From positions 1 to 9,990 of the forward strand of contig JAJTCL010000112.1 of assembly GCA_021323255.1 (NCBI GenBank): DNA of 9,990 nucleotides, written 5' to 3'. Shown piece after piece: positions 1 through 5,755 of the stretch (position 1 is the first letter of the stretch; every line of letters begins with the position of its first letter). The translations under genes and the position numbers were made by a program. Origin of the DNA: Propionibacteriaceae bacterium (lineage in GTDB: Bacteria; Actinomycetota; Actinomycetes; Propionibacteriales; Propionibacteriaceae). The notes beneath the pieces were generated by a model. It ran no database searches, had not been told where the DNA came from, and worked only from the letters and a program-made list of their open reading frames with translations.

Positions 1-35
1 CGGCTGTCAGCCTTCGGCTCGGTGGAAAAGCTCAT
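1..35 (-). CDS. 5' end of an unidentified leftward gene (partial)
   Basis: Reading leftward, an ATG at 33-35 opens a frame that stays open to the window edge (MSFSTEPKADSR). A strong Shine-Dalgarno (GAGGAG, complement of 41-46) lies 5 nt before it, which is why I accept so short a fragment. Twelve residues are too few to assign a family. The upstream region runs into the long non-coding stretch on its right, so this is probably the first gene of its transcript. Confidence 0.5.
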   Translation of the reverse strand, partial: MSFSTEPKADS

Positions 36-317
36 GTCGACTCCTCGGGGAAGTTGATGGAGTGAAGCATGTGACTGATGTGATCACCCATGATGATAGG
101 GCTCCTGGAGTCGGCGGAGAGTCCGGAAAGATCGGCGTGTCGCCGTGAACGATCGCCGATTGCAGGTCAGAAACGCGATTACGCTAGCGGATTCGTGGGT
201 TGCTGGCAGCGAGTTCGGACAAGTAGTCCAGCGGTACTGAACGAGCGAAGGTTCGAGTTGTGAGTGGCATGCCGTCATGCAGGCTGAGATGATCGGCTTG
301 TGGCGTCAGAACCGCGC

Positions 318-519
318 ATGGTTTCGCTGGGCTTCGGCAAGTTCGCACGGTCAGATCGCATTTACGCGCTCGAGCCGCTGCTCGGGGACGAACGGGATCG
401 ATGAAGCGATGGATCTGGCGTCGCGGCTGGCAGCTGCTGCGGAGGCTGGACGGGTTGACCTGAACGATCTTGGACGGCGGGCCCGCCGTCTGCTGGCGAC
501 CACCACCCGGCGCGAGTGA
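318..519 (+). pseudogene. Decayed DUF370/RemA-like protein gene (relic)
   Basis: An ATG at 318 opens a frame reading MVSLGFGKFARSDRIYALEP and on through LLGDERDR before a TGA at 402-404. The GFGKF-x-R-x-DRIYALEP pattern resembles the N-terminus of the small DUF370 (RemA-like) family in Actinobacteria. Directly after it, another frame (about 397-519) reads IDEAMDLASRLAAAAEAGRV and then an arginine-rich helix ending RRE at the TGA at 517-519, which has the look of the C-terminal helices of such a protein. The middle, where I would expect the beta-rich VWVEG...VASR region, is missing and the two pieces are in different frames. I see no ribosome binding site before 318. I infer an internal deletion plus frameshift. 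The family match is from memory of the pattern; the alternative is chance coding-like sequence. Confidence 0.4.
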
Positions 520-533
520 TCCTGTCGGATCAC
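516..533. repeat. 7-bp hairpin at the end of the DUF370-like relic
   Basis: GTGATCC (516-522), loop TGTC, GGATCAC (527-533) form a perfect 7-bp stem with a 4-nt loop overlapping the TGA of the relic. There is no following T-run, so it is only a weak terminator candidate for the relic. Confidence 0.35.
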
Positions 534-560
534 GCTGATCTTGTCAGCATCCGTGCGGCG

Positions 561-588
561 CTAGTGCCCTCCGGCTAGTGCCCTCTGG
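561..588. repeat. Two-copy 14-bp tandem repeat
   Basis: CTAGTGCCCTCCGG (561-574) is followed directly by CTAGTGCCCTCTGG (575-588), identical at 13 of 14 positions. A third partial unit starts with CTA at 589-591, which is the complement of the TAG stop of the next leftward gene, so the array abuts that gene's 3' end. Likely slipped-strand or recombination duplication; no function is visible. Confidence 0.7.
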
Positions 589-918
589 CTATTGATCCGT
601 GCGCCTCAGATCTCTGGCTTTGATCCAGGTCTGGCGTCCGTCCGGGCCGCGTACCCGTCCCCACCATTCGCCGCGTTCGCGTACCCAGTAGTCCAAGGTC
701 CCGGCTGCGGCCCAGGTTGCCATTTCCACCTCGATCGGGGGTCGTACTTCTCGCCGTTCCTCTGGTGTTCGCTGCCCGTACTGGTTGTAGACGACATCCA
801 TGTCCATTGCCATTCGGCACGCTTCGTCCTCGCCAAGATCGACAGCGCGCCAGCCCATCACACCCCCGTCGTAGACGCCCCACCGCCCGCTGCCGATGTG
901 CCGCGCCTCAAACCTCAC
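589..918 (-). CDS. Conserved hypothetical protein, about 109 aa
   Basis: A 109-residue soluble protein with no signal peptide or membrane segment. It has a tryptophan- and charge-rich composition: RWGVYDGG near residues 12-19, a helix with DMDVVYNQYGQRTPEERR around 39-56, and a C-terminal WWGRVRGPDGRQTWI segment about 85-99 that resembles a small beta barrel or SH3-like strand pattern. I recognise it only as an uncharacterised actinobacterial type. The start is GTG at 916-918 (VRFEARH). No good Shine-Dalgarno precedes it, but a TAATAG hexamer (complement of 923-928) sits 4 nt upstream, so a leaderless transcript is possible. It lies 89 nt beyond the SnoaL-like gene on the same strand and could be downstream in that transcript or have its own promoter. 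Function unknown. Confidence 0.75.
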   Translation of the reverse strand: MRFEARHIGSGRWGVYDGGVMGWRAVDLGEDEACRMAMDMDVVYNQYGQRTPEERREVRPPIEVEMATWAAAGTLDYWVRERGEWWGRVRGPDGRQTWIKARDLRRTDQ

Positions 919-922
919 CCAT

Positions 923-928
923 CTATTA
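923..928 (-). promoter_or_regulatory. Candidate -10 element for a leaderless GTG start
   Basis: The complement reads TAATAG, ending 4 nt before the GTG at 918, the spacing expected when transcription starts at or next to the start codon, as is common in Actinobacteria. No convincing -35 hexamer was found. Confidence 0.3.
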
Positions 929-1007
929 GAACACGAATACGATTAATTGCTCGTCCTCAAACCGCCGCCTTGGCCGAACCAGGGATTGGGTCGGGGATGG
1001 CAATCTG

Positions 1008-1406
1008 TCAAGTCTTGTCCGGAAAAGAGTGATGTTCGTGCGCCACGACCCAGCGACCGTCCTGTTTGCGCAGCCCGAGCGTCAGGCGAAGCCGATTGTC
1101 GGGGTCGCTCGCTAGTTCTTCGGGCGTTCCGCAGCGAAGCAAAGCATAGGCGTAGGCGACGTCTTCAGCTGCGATGACGTCGAGTGAAACGATCTCGAAG
1201 ACAGCGCCTTCTCGTTGCCACTCGAAGAAGCCGGGCCAGGTCTCGCGGTATGCCTCGATGCCCCGTACGCCGTCCTCAGGTGGCGGAACGTCGAACATCA
1301 CGATGTCCGTCGCGTGATCCGCCAGGACGCCATCGAGGTCGCCAATGTGCACAGCCTTCGTCCACTTCTCGATCAGCGTGCGAATCTGCGCAACGTTCTC
1401 ACTCAT
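1008..1406 (-). CDS. SnoaL/NTF2-like (DUF4440/SgcJ-type) protein
   Basis: A 132-residue protein of the usual size for a single-domain NTF2-like fold. Visible hallmarks are an N-terminal helix (IRTLIEKWTKAVHIGDLDGVL, about 8-28), then the conserved DHATDIVMFDVPPP strand region (30-43), GVRGIEAYRETWPGFF (46-61), and the C-terminal strands LRLTLGLRKQDGRWVVAHEH followed by HSFPD. This is the pattern of SgcJ/EcaC and DUF4440 proteins, small cone-shaped dimers that act as polyketide-type cyclases, isomerases or simple ligand binders; the substrate cannot be inferred. The start is ATG at 1404-1406 with an AAAGAG Shine-Dalgarno-like run immediately upstream. The gene begins 26 nt after the broken deacetylase gene on the same strand, so the two were probably cotranscribed. 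An 11-bp inverted repeat spans the junction. Confidence 0.85.
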   Translation of the reverse strand: MSENVAQIRTLIEKWTKAVHIGDLDGVLADHATDIVMFDVPPPEDGVRGIEAYRETWPGFFEWQREGAVFEIVSLDVIAAEDVAYAYALLRCGTPEELASDPDNRLRLTLGLRKQDGRWVVAHEHHSFPDKT

Positions 1407-1409
1407 CTC

Positions 1410-1459
1410 TTTGTCACTCTCGTCGATCCGAGCTAGGTCATCTTGTCCAGAGTGACAAA
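1410..1459. repeat. 11-bp inverted repeat across the deacetylase/SnoaL junction
   Basis: TTTGTCACTCT (1410-1420) and AGAGTGACAAA (1449-1459) are exact reverse complements separated by 28 nt. In the leftward transcript this stem would lie over the end of the deacetylase frame and include the AAAG of the SnoaL-like gene's ribosome binding region, so it could limit initiation until ribosomes arrive from upstream. Confidence 0.55.
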
Positions 1460-2169
1460 TCGGTATCCGTGGGCGCGGTAGTCCTCGATGATTCCTGGCA
1501 ACGCGGCAATCGTCGCCGCTCGATCGCCGCCGCCGTCGTGCAGCAAGATCACCGGATGCTCCTCGGCGAGGCCCGCCGCGGCCCGCTTCCTGATCACTGT
1601 CGCGAAGTTCTTCTTTCCAGTTGGTGGGCCTGCCCAGTCCCGGGTGTCAACTGACCACAAGATCATCGAGAGGCCGGCGGCGCGACTGACCTTTGCTGCG
1701 CCTTTCACGATCCCGCCGGGCGGGCGGAACAGACATGGCTTGAGTCCTGCCGCGTCGACCACTACGCGACGAGTGCGCTCGATCTCGCTGGCCAGTGTTG
1801 CCGGGCTCCAGCCGCTGGCGGCCCGCGGGATCTTGTGCGACCAGGTGTGATTGCCCAGGGCATGCCCTTCAGCGTGGAGTTGCCGAAGCATCTCTGGCTC
1901 GGCTGCCACTTTTTTGCCCACCACGAAGAAGGTTGCCTGAACCTGCGCCTGCCGCAGGATATCGAGCACCGCGGGTGTCTCGGGGCTGGTCTGGGCGCCA
2001 CGGCTGCGGGATCATCGCGTACCGCAACAACGACGGCGTGCATGATCACCATGACGAGCACCGCAACTAGTGCACAGAGCACGCTGATGCGATCCCATCG
2101 CACGCGCAACTGAGCGCGGCCAACCGGCGTACGGCTTCCCTGCGCCGTACGGCCCTGCGGCGGCGTCAC
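1433..2169 (-). pseudogene. NodB-type polysaccharide deacetylase, frameshifted at motif 1
   Basis: Two frames on the minus strand together make one membrane-anchored carbohydrate esterase family 4 (NodB-fold) protein. Upstream (GTG at 2169, VTPPQGRTAQG...) is a short cytoplasmic arm and a membrane segment (ISVLCALVAVLVMVIMHAVV), reading to about VRDDP near 2010. The catalytic domain is in another frame, open from just after a TGA at 2012-2014, continuing SPETPAVLDILRQAQVQATF and ending at TAG 1433-1435. In the 178 residues from the GTG at 1969 I see the metal-binding NHTWSH (40-45), RPPGG (82-86), DTRDW (108-112) and LLHDGGG (142-148). The first motif, TFDDGP, which supplies the catalytic Asp and a metal ligand, is absent or destroyed right where the frame changes. 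The family deacetylates cell-wall or exported polysaccharide outside the membrane. As read, the product cannot be active. The exact start is uncertain; an assembly indel is the alternative. Confidence 0.75.
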
Positions 2170-2320
2170 AGCCACAACATCATCGTGCCCTGTCAAAGCT
2201 CGCGAACCCGCGATCTGTTGCGTGTGGCGCACGAGGAGGTTTGGATACTCCGCGTGCGAGGTGACCGCAGCCCAGTGAGCAGGAACGAGAGCCCGCCCTA
2301 TGTCTGGGTGCGGATCTCGT

Positions 2321-2737
2321 CTAGGCGATGACGGTGAGCCGCGTGCGGCAGTACTTGCATCGAGTGGCGTCGATCGGAAGATCGGATGCCTTGCATTCCG
2401 GGCAAGTTTTTGTGGCTTCCGGCTCGCCAAATACGGTCGTTCCCCGCCGTCGCATGTAGGCCCGGTATGGCACCACGAGGAGGAAGTAGATGACGGCCAG
2501 GAAGATGATGAAGTAGATCAACGCGCCGATGAACGCGCCCAGGTCGATGCGTTGCCCGTTGATCGTCCAACCGAGGCCCTCCCCGGCTGCGCCGGCCCCG
2601 GCCGCGTTGACCAGAGGCGTGATGATGTTGTCGGTGAAGGCATGGATCAAGGTGCTGAAGGCGAGGGCCACCACCAGGCCAACGGCTATGACGATCAGGT
2701 CGCCCTGCATCAGGAAGTTCTTGAAACCCCTCAGCAT
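2321..2737 (-). CDS. mscL: Large-conductance mechanosensitive channel MscL with C-terminal zinc ribbon
   Basis: A 138-residue MscL protein: amphipathic start MLRGFKNFLMQGDLIVIAVG, first membrane helix about 12-44 ending in the conserved FTDNIITPLVN, periplasmic loop with GWTINGQRIDLGAF, second helix about 67-92. It opens under membrane tension to release solutes during osmotic downshock. After the second helix the usual cytoplasmic helical bundle is replaced or followed by a four-cysteine zinc ribbon: CPEC (112-115) and CKYC (127-130). The start is ATG 2735-2737 with a strong AGAAGGAGA Shine-Dalgarno seven nucleotides upstream. The gene sits 151 nt before the start of the deacetylase gene on the same strand and could be monocistronic. 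Identification as MscL is secure; zinc binding is inferred from the cysteine spacing. Confidence 0.95.
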   Translation of the reverse strand: MLRGFKNFLMQGDLIVIAVGLVVALAFSTLIHAFTDNIITPLVNAAGAGAAGEGLGWTINGQRIDLGAFIGALIYFIIFLAVIYFLLVVPYRAYMRRRGTTVFGEPEATKTCPECKASDLPIDATRCKYCRTRLTVIA

Positions 2738-2877
2738 GCTGGTCTCCTTCTGACGCCTGTGCCCGCATCCGCTCTTCCGGCTGAGCGTAGCGACGAGACC
2801 GTTCTTGTCTGCGATCGAAGTCCAGAAATCTGAGACTCACCGGCTTGTGACCTTTCAGGTTGCCCCTCCGGCAACCA

Positions 2878-2960
2878 CTCGCATCCGACTCCGTCACCGT
2901 CTCGGTCTAGGTCGTTGGAGTCGGAAACCCGTTCCGCGGATGGTGCCGGCACCACGAGGG
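2878..2960 (-). pseudogene. Excalibur-like calcium-binding motif relic
   Basis: Reading leftward, 2913-2878 encodes DLDRDGDGVGCE, the signature of the Excalibur domain (a D-x-D-x-D-G calcium loop ending in CE), normally found at the C-terminus of exported actinobacterial proteins. Just upstream, a neighbouring frame reads RGAGTIRGTGFR (about 2956-2921), the pattern expected immediately before that loop, so the two halves of the domain appear to be out of frame. The frame carrying the loop has no usual stop after CE but runs on to a TGA at 2731-2733 inside the mscL start. I infer a decayed C-terminal domain rather than a live gene. The rest of 2738-3190 holds only the promoter elements listed separately. 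Confidence 0.45.
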
Positions 2961-3053
2961 GCAGGCTTCGAGGGGTTCCAACTCCTGCCCTCACCGCCAC
3001 CTGGTTCAGAACGGCGCCCTTGTCACCGATATGTTGTGATCAATCGGTCGGTC

Positions 3054-3078
3054 GTCTGATCGTGAACCGGAAGGGTAT
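3054..3078 (+). promoter_or_regulatory. Candidate SigB/SigF-type promoter before the lysine-rich membrane gene
   Basis: GTCT (3054-3057), a 15-nt spacer, then GGGTAT (3073-3078). The general-stress sigma factors of Gram-positives (SigB/SigF group) use GTTT and GGG(T/A)AT spaced about 13-17 nt, so this matches well apart from one base in the -35. It lies about 112 nt before the ATG at 3191. Confidence 0.35.
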
Positions 3079-3124
3079 GGAGCTTGCGTAAGCAGTGGAC
3101 ATTCAGCCGGCGCTGTCTGTGTCC

Positions 3125-3135
3125 TGACTAAGTCA
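3125..3135. promoter_or_regulatory. 11-bp palindrome, possible operator
   Basis: TGACTAAGTCA is a perfect palindrome about a central A, between the candidate promoter and the ATG at 3191. Its position suits an operator, but short palindromes also arise by chance and no regulator is indicated. Confidence 0.2.
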
Positions 3136-3190
3136 ACAACTTCCGAGCCCGGCTGTCCGGCTTGGCTAAACATGGGTTAAGGAGTCCACT

Positions 3191-3592
3191 ATGCGAGTCA
3201 AGAAGCGCGTCAAGAAGCGCGTCAAGAAAGGCGTCAAGAAGGGCATCAAAAGCGTCAAATCGGCACCACCCGAGGGCTACCTCGCCGGTGCGGGCGTGCT
3301 GGTTGGAGGTGCCGCAGTGCTGCTTCTCACCACCACCAAGAGCGGTCGAGAGCTACTTATTCGCACCGTTCAGCTAACCCGCCGCCCAGAAGCGGACGAA
3401 CCGGAGTCTGAGGAATCCGACGTGCAGGATGAGGCACACAGTGAACCGGCTGAGGACGCCGACGGGGAAGAGAAATCAGAAGAGGACATCAACGGTGACG
3501 ACGAGCCGGAGATCACAGACCTGAAGCCGCGCATTCAGCGACCGCGCAGCCCCAGGAAGGCATCCGCGTCGCGGAAAGCTGCCAACGCCTAG
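3191..3592 (+). CDS. Small membrane protein with lysine-rich repeat N-terminus and acidic tail
   Basis: A 133-residue protein of unknown function with strongly segmented composition. Residues 1-24 are a basic repeat, VKKR-VKKR-VKKG-VKKG-IKSVKS, encoded by a 12-bp tandem repeat. Residues 29-49 (GYLAGAGVLVGGAAVLLLTTT) form one probable membrane helix, followed by KSGRELLIRTVQLTRR. Residues about 68-106 are very acidic (EPESEESDVQDEAHSEPAED and onward). The last 25 residues are basic and proline/serine-rich. By the positive-inside rule the lysine-rich end would be cytoplasmic; both flanks of the helix are basic, so topology is uncertain. The start is the ATG at 3191 with GGAG 8 nt upstream. It stands before an uncharacterised actinobacterial gene on the same strand. 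A membrane tether or nucleic-acid or anionic-lipid binding role is speculation. Confidence 0.75.
   Translation: MRVKKRVKKRVKKGVKKGIKSVKSAPPEGYLAGAGVLVGGAAVLLLTTTKSGRELLIRTVQLTRRPEADEPESEESDVQDEAHSEPAEDADGEEKSEEDINGDDEPEITDLKPRIQRPRSPRKASASRKAANA
3197..3244 (+). repeat. Four in-frame 12-bp tandem repeats (VKKR/VKKG)
   Basis: Units begin at 3197, 3209, 3221 and 3233, consensus GTCAAGAAGCGC or GTCAAGAAGGGC. They are followed by a degenerate remnant (ATCAAAAGCGTCAAA). Units 1 and 2 are identical and 3 and 4 differ from them at one or two bases, so copy number could change by slippage without shifting the frame. Confidence 0.9.
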
Positions 3593-3613
3593 CGCACAAT
3601 TACGGAGACCTAG

Positions 3614-3703
3614 ATGCGAGCCGTTGGGTTCCTGACGGCGGCCACGGCTGGTGGCTGTCGGCTCTCGGACCTCGACGCAAGTCACCGGAGCTTCTTATTC
3701 TGA
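3614..3703 (+). CDS. Possible 29-aa small ORF (doubtful)
   Basis: ATG at 3614 preceded by GGAG at 3604-3607, reading MRAVGFLTAATAGGCRLSDL and nine more residues to TGA 3701-3703. The ribosome binding site and 21-nt gap after the previous gene favour translation. The product is too short to recognise and may be the stub of a decayed gene with an MR-hydrophobic start. The remainder of 3704-3854 shows nothing beyond the ribosome binding site of the next gene. Confidence 0.2.
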   Translation: MRAVGFLTAATAGGCRLSDLDASHRSFLF

Positions 3704-3854
3704 TTCCACGGTTGTCGCCATTTGCCTCGCCCGACGTCAACCTCGCCAGTCGGACCGTGGTCGGATTGGCCCGCTGAATTGAGCTGACTTATAGCCGCCA
3801 GCCTGCTCTCAGCCGATATGCGCGCTGGGAGAGGTCTTAATCAGAGGGGAAAGC

Positions 3855-4481
3855 ATGGAAGATCAAACCTTGGGCACCGCCGAGTTGCCGGAGCGACAGG
3901 GCTACACCGGCAGGCCTGGCCGGGGCGGTGAGCCCTCGGCAGAGCCTGATGTCCTTCTCGACGTTCCGCAGCTGAGGGTCGATGAGATCATCCTGGAAGT
4001 CGAGGATCTGCGCGCTCACGTCTCGGTCCAGGCCGACGTGCTCAACCTGCTCAGGCTCAGCGTCGGCGCGGACGTGCAGCTGAGCGGTGTTCACCTAGAG
4101 ATCAAGGGCGTGGAGGCCCAAGCGCTGCTGAAGGTTCGGCTGGACAAAGTTGCCGAGATCATCAACAGGGTGCTGGCGACGATTGACCGCAACCCGGAGA
4201 TCGTCGCCCAGATCGTCGCCCCACTCGGAGCTGCGGCCGGCGAGCTGGAAGGCACCGTAGGAAGTTCCGTCGACGAGGTGGCCGGCGCTGTGGGGAGCGC
4301 ATCCGGCGACCTCGACCCTTCCGTTGCGGAGATGACAGGAGCGTCCGCCAAGAGCAGCGCCCTAGCGGAGGAACCGGCTGACGCGGAACCGCAGGATAAG
4401 GCCGGGGCCGACGAAGGGACGCCGCGGGGCTCGCGGCGCAGACGCAAGCAGGAGCCCAACACGGAGGAGGCGCCTCCCTGA
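3855..4481 (+). CDS. Uncharacterised actinobacterial protein, 208 aa
   Basis: Start ATG 3855 has a clear GAGGGGAAAGC leader. The first 30 residues are polar and probably disordered. Residues about 33-110 form the conserved core: LLDVPQLRVDEIILEVEDLR, then AHVSVQADVLNLLRLSVGAD, VQLSGVHLEIKGVEAQALLK and VRLDKVAEIINRVLATIDRN. The alternating hydrophobic pattern suggests repeated beta strands followed by a helix. I recall this core from hypothetical proteins of several Actinobacteria but know no assigned function. The last 90 residues are a low-complexity acidic/alanine-rich tail ending in a basic cluster (RGSRRRRKQ) and EEAPP. No signal peptide or membrane helix is evident. A small conserved ORF continues in the same frame after the TGA at 4479-4481, so this may be one half of a longer protein or the first of a gene pair. 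Confidence 0.8.
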   Translation: MEDQTLGTAELPERQGYTGRPGRGGEPSAEPDVLLDVPQLRVDEIILEVEDLRAHVSVQADVLNLLRLSVGADVQLSGVHLEIKGVEAQALLKVRLDKVAEIINRVLATIDRNPEIVAQIVAPLGAAAGELEGTVGSSVDEVAGAVGSASGDLDPSVAEMTGASAKSSALAEEPADAEPQDKAGADEGTPRGSRRRRKQEPNTEEAPP

Positions 4482-4538
4482 AGGCCGGCGTCGGCAGGCG
4501 CCCATCAAGACGCCCCAGACGTCGAGTTCGCTGCCACA

Positions 4539-4775
4539 GTGGAGGCCGAAAACCTTCGCTTCCGAGAGGTGCCGAGGACCGAAATCCACTTCAGCGGTAC
4601 GCCGGACTATGAGTCCGCCACCGTGGATAGGCGCAGGAATCTTCCCGATCGGGTCTCAAAGGACATCGACTATCACGACGTGCGTGTCGACTACCTGCTC
4701 ACAAACCGGCTCAGAAACGGCAACCCCTATCGGAAACGGCAACGGGCCGCCGGTACTGACATGTCGCCACCTTGA
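4539..4775 (+). CDS. Small conserved-looking ORF in frame with the preceding gene
   Basis: Seventy-eight residues from GTG 4539 (VEAENLRFREVPRTEIHFSG, later DRVSKDIDYHDVRVDYLLTNRL). The charged, strand-forming pattern with REVPRTEIHFSG and HDVRVDYLL looks like a real protein, but I do not recognise a family. No Shine-Dalgarno precedes the GTG. The frame is the same as that of the upstream gene and is open all the way back to its TGA at 4479-4481, with no other start codon. Three readings are possible: a poorly initiated separate gene, a former C-terminal domain cut off by a TGA mutation, or readthrough. The TGA is followed by A rather than C, which does not favour readthrough. The 3' end carries an 11-bp duplication that may have altered the last 20 residues. 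Confidence 0.5.
   Translation: MEAENLRFREVPRTEIHFSGTPDYESATVDRRRNLPDRVSKDIDYHDVRVDYLLTNRLRNGNPYRKRQRAAGTDMSPP
4714..4743 (+). repeat. 11-bp direct repeat
   Basis: GAAACGGCAAC occurs at 4714-4724 and again at 4733-4743, offset 19 bp, so the copies are read in different frames. It falls at the end of the small ORF and suggests a local duplication there. Confidence 0.6.
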
Positions 4776-5040
4776 CCAGAGCCCGACATGAGCAAGCGGA
4801 GCTTACCTTCAGGTGGAGGCCTCTTCTCATGAGACTGCTACCGATGGGTCGGATGCAGCGCGGGCCTGTTGGTCTTGACGAACTTGACCGCTGGGTGCTG
4901 ATCCGTTGGGAGCGTCGGCCTGCGCTGATGACATCTGGCAGTGGACTGGCCACATCGCTAGGGTGGCAGCATCTGACTGCGATCGAGCAGAGCTGTCCTC
5001 GACTACCAGCTCTCACCGCAGAGAACGGAAAACCCCGCCG
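4776..5040 (+). other. Leader region before the GAF-ANTAR gene, no supported gene
   Basis: Open frames cross this stretch, including one from 4772 to 5044 that overlaps the next start, but their residue pattern and codon third positions do not look coding. It presumably holds the promoter of the GAF-ANTAR gene; I found no convincing -35/-10 pair. Confidence 0.4.
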
Positions 5041-5736
5041 TTGAATAACTTGACCGAGTTGCATGAGTCGCTGGCCAAGGTTGTCCTTGGCAACCGCGAC
5101 CTAGTTGAAGTGTTGACCGAGATCACTCGAATCGCTCGCCGTGAGATGCCGAGCATCGAGGCAGCCTCTGTGACGCTGATCCGGGGAGAGAAGCCCTTTA
5201 CGGCTGCATACGAAGGGCAGATGGCTCTGGATGCTGACGAGTTGCAATACGAGCGTGGGTATGGCCCCTGCATGGATGCCGGTAGGGCCGGCCAGGTGTT
5301 GCTCATCGACGACATGCGGAGTGAACAGCGCTGGCCTGACTACGCCCAGCACGCCGCCGCTCACGGTGTGCTCAGCTCGCTCTCGGTGCCACTACCGTTC
5401 CAAGGCGCGACAATCGGCGCGCTCAACACCTACGCCAAACGCCCGCGGTTTCTCGACGACCGCGATGTTGAGTTAGCCGAGGACATTGCTGCCTGGATCG
5501 CGATTGCGATCGGCAATGCGGAAGCAGCGGCCAGAACCAGCGAGGATCTCTCTAATCTGCGTGCCGCGATGATGTCTCGCGCCCTTATCGAACAGGCAAA
5601 AGGCATACTGATGGAGCGGCACAAGATCAAAGAGGACGAGGCGTTCACCATTCTCACCCACGCCTGCCAACGAACCAACATCGAGCTGCGCGACGTGGCC
5701 GAAGAGCTCGTCCGGACCGGCGCGCTGCCCGGGTAA
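5041..5736 (+). CDS. GAF-ANTAR domain regulator
   Basis: A 231-residue two-domain protein. The GAF domain spans about 5-160, with the ERGYGPCMDAGRAGQVLLID segment (71-90) containing the GPC-x-DA motif typical of actinobacterial GAF-ANTAR proteins, then DMRSEQRWPDYAQHAAAHGV and LSVPLPFQGATIGALNTYA. The ANTAR domain spans about 171-226: LRAAMMSRALIEQAKGILME followed by the ACQRTNIELRDVAEELV helix. ANTAR domains bind paired hexaloop RNA hairpins and prevent transcription termination; GAF domains sense small ligands or redox/light via cofactors. Here the signal and target RNA are unknown. The frame is open further upstream, but conserved sequence begins at NLTELHESLA. I chose TTG 5041 (ACGGA about 11 nt upstream); TTG 5050 or 5059 are alternatives. 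The phosphotransferase-like gene follows after 19 nt, suggesting cotranscription. Confidence 0.9.
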   Translation: MNNLTELHESLAKVVLGNRDLVEVLTEITRIARREMPSIEAASVTLIRGEKPFTAAYEGQMALDADELQYERGYGPCMDAGRAGQVLLIDDMRSEQRWPDYAQHAAAHGVLSSLSVPLPFQGATIGALNTYAKRPRFLDDRDVELAEDIAAWIAIAIGNAEAAARTSEDLSNLRAAMMSRALIEQAKGILMERHKIKEDEAFTILTHACQRTNIELRDVAEELVRTGALPG

Positions 5737-5755
5737 CACGCCGACACGCGGCTTC

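Noticed and set aside
84..278. Leftward open frame of 64 codons
   Set aside because: Arginine/serine/threonine-rich translation with no recognisable pattern and no ribosome binding site; overlaps the leader of the leftward gene at the window edge.
592..1032. Rightward open frame of 146 codons
   Set aside because: Lies antisense to the conserved hypothetical gene at 589-918; proline/histidine-rich composition typical of a shadow frame in G+C-rich DNA.
1184..1654. Rightward open frame of 156 codons
   Set aside because: Antisense to the SnoaL-like and deacetylase genes, with arginine/serine-rich shadow composition.
2186..2197. TTGACAGGGC on the minus strand as a -35 for the deacetylase
   Set aside because: The hexamer is perfect but no suitable -10 follows at 16-18 nt and the start codon would lie too close.
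2170..2430. Upstream extension of the deacetylase N-terminal frame to an ATG at 2430
   Set aside because: The extension runs antisense-like through the end of mscL and its residues show no family pattern; GTG 2169 is the more economical start, though not certain.
2298..2897. Leftward open frame of 199 codons across mscL
   Set aside because: Out of frame with the clear MscL protein; histidine/arginine-rich and featureless.
3197..3256. Short regular repeats as a possible CRISPR array
   Set aside because: The units are contiguous 12-mers in frame within a gene, with no spacers.
4772..5044. Rightward 90-codon frame whose stop overlaps the GAF-ANTAR start
   Set aside because: The TGA/TTG overlap hints at coupling, but third-codon bases are not G+C-biased and the residues look random.
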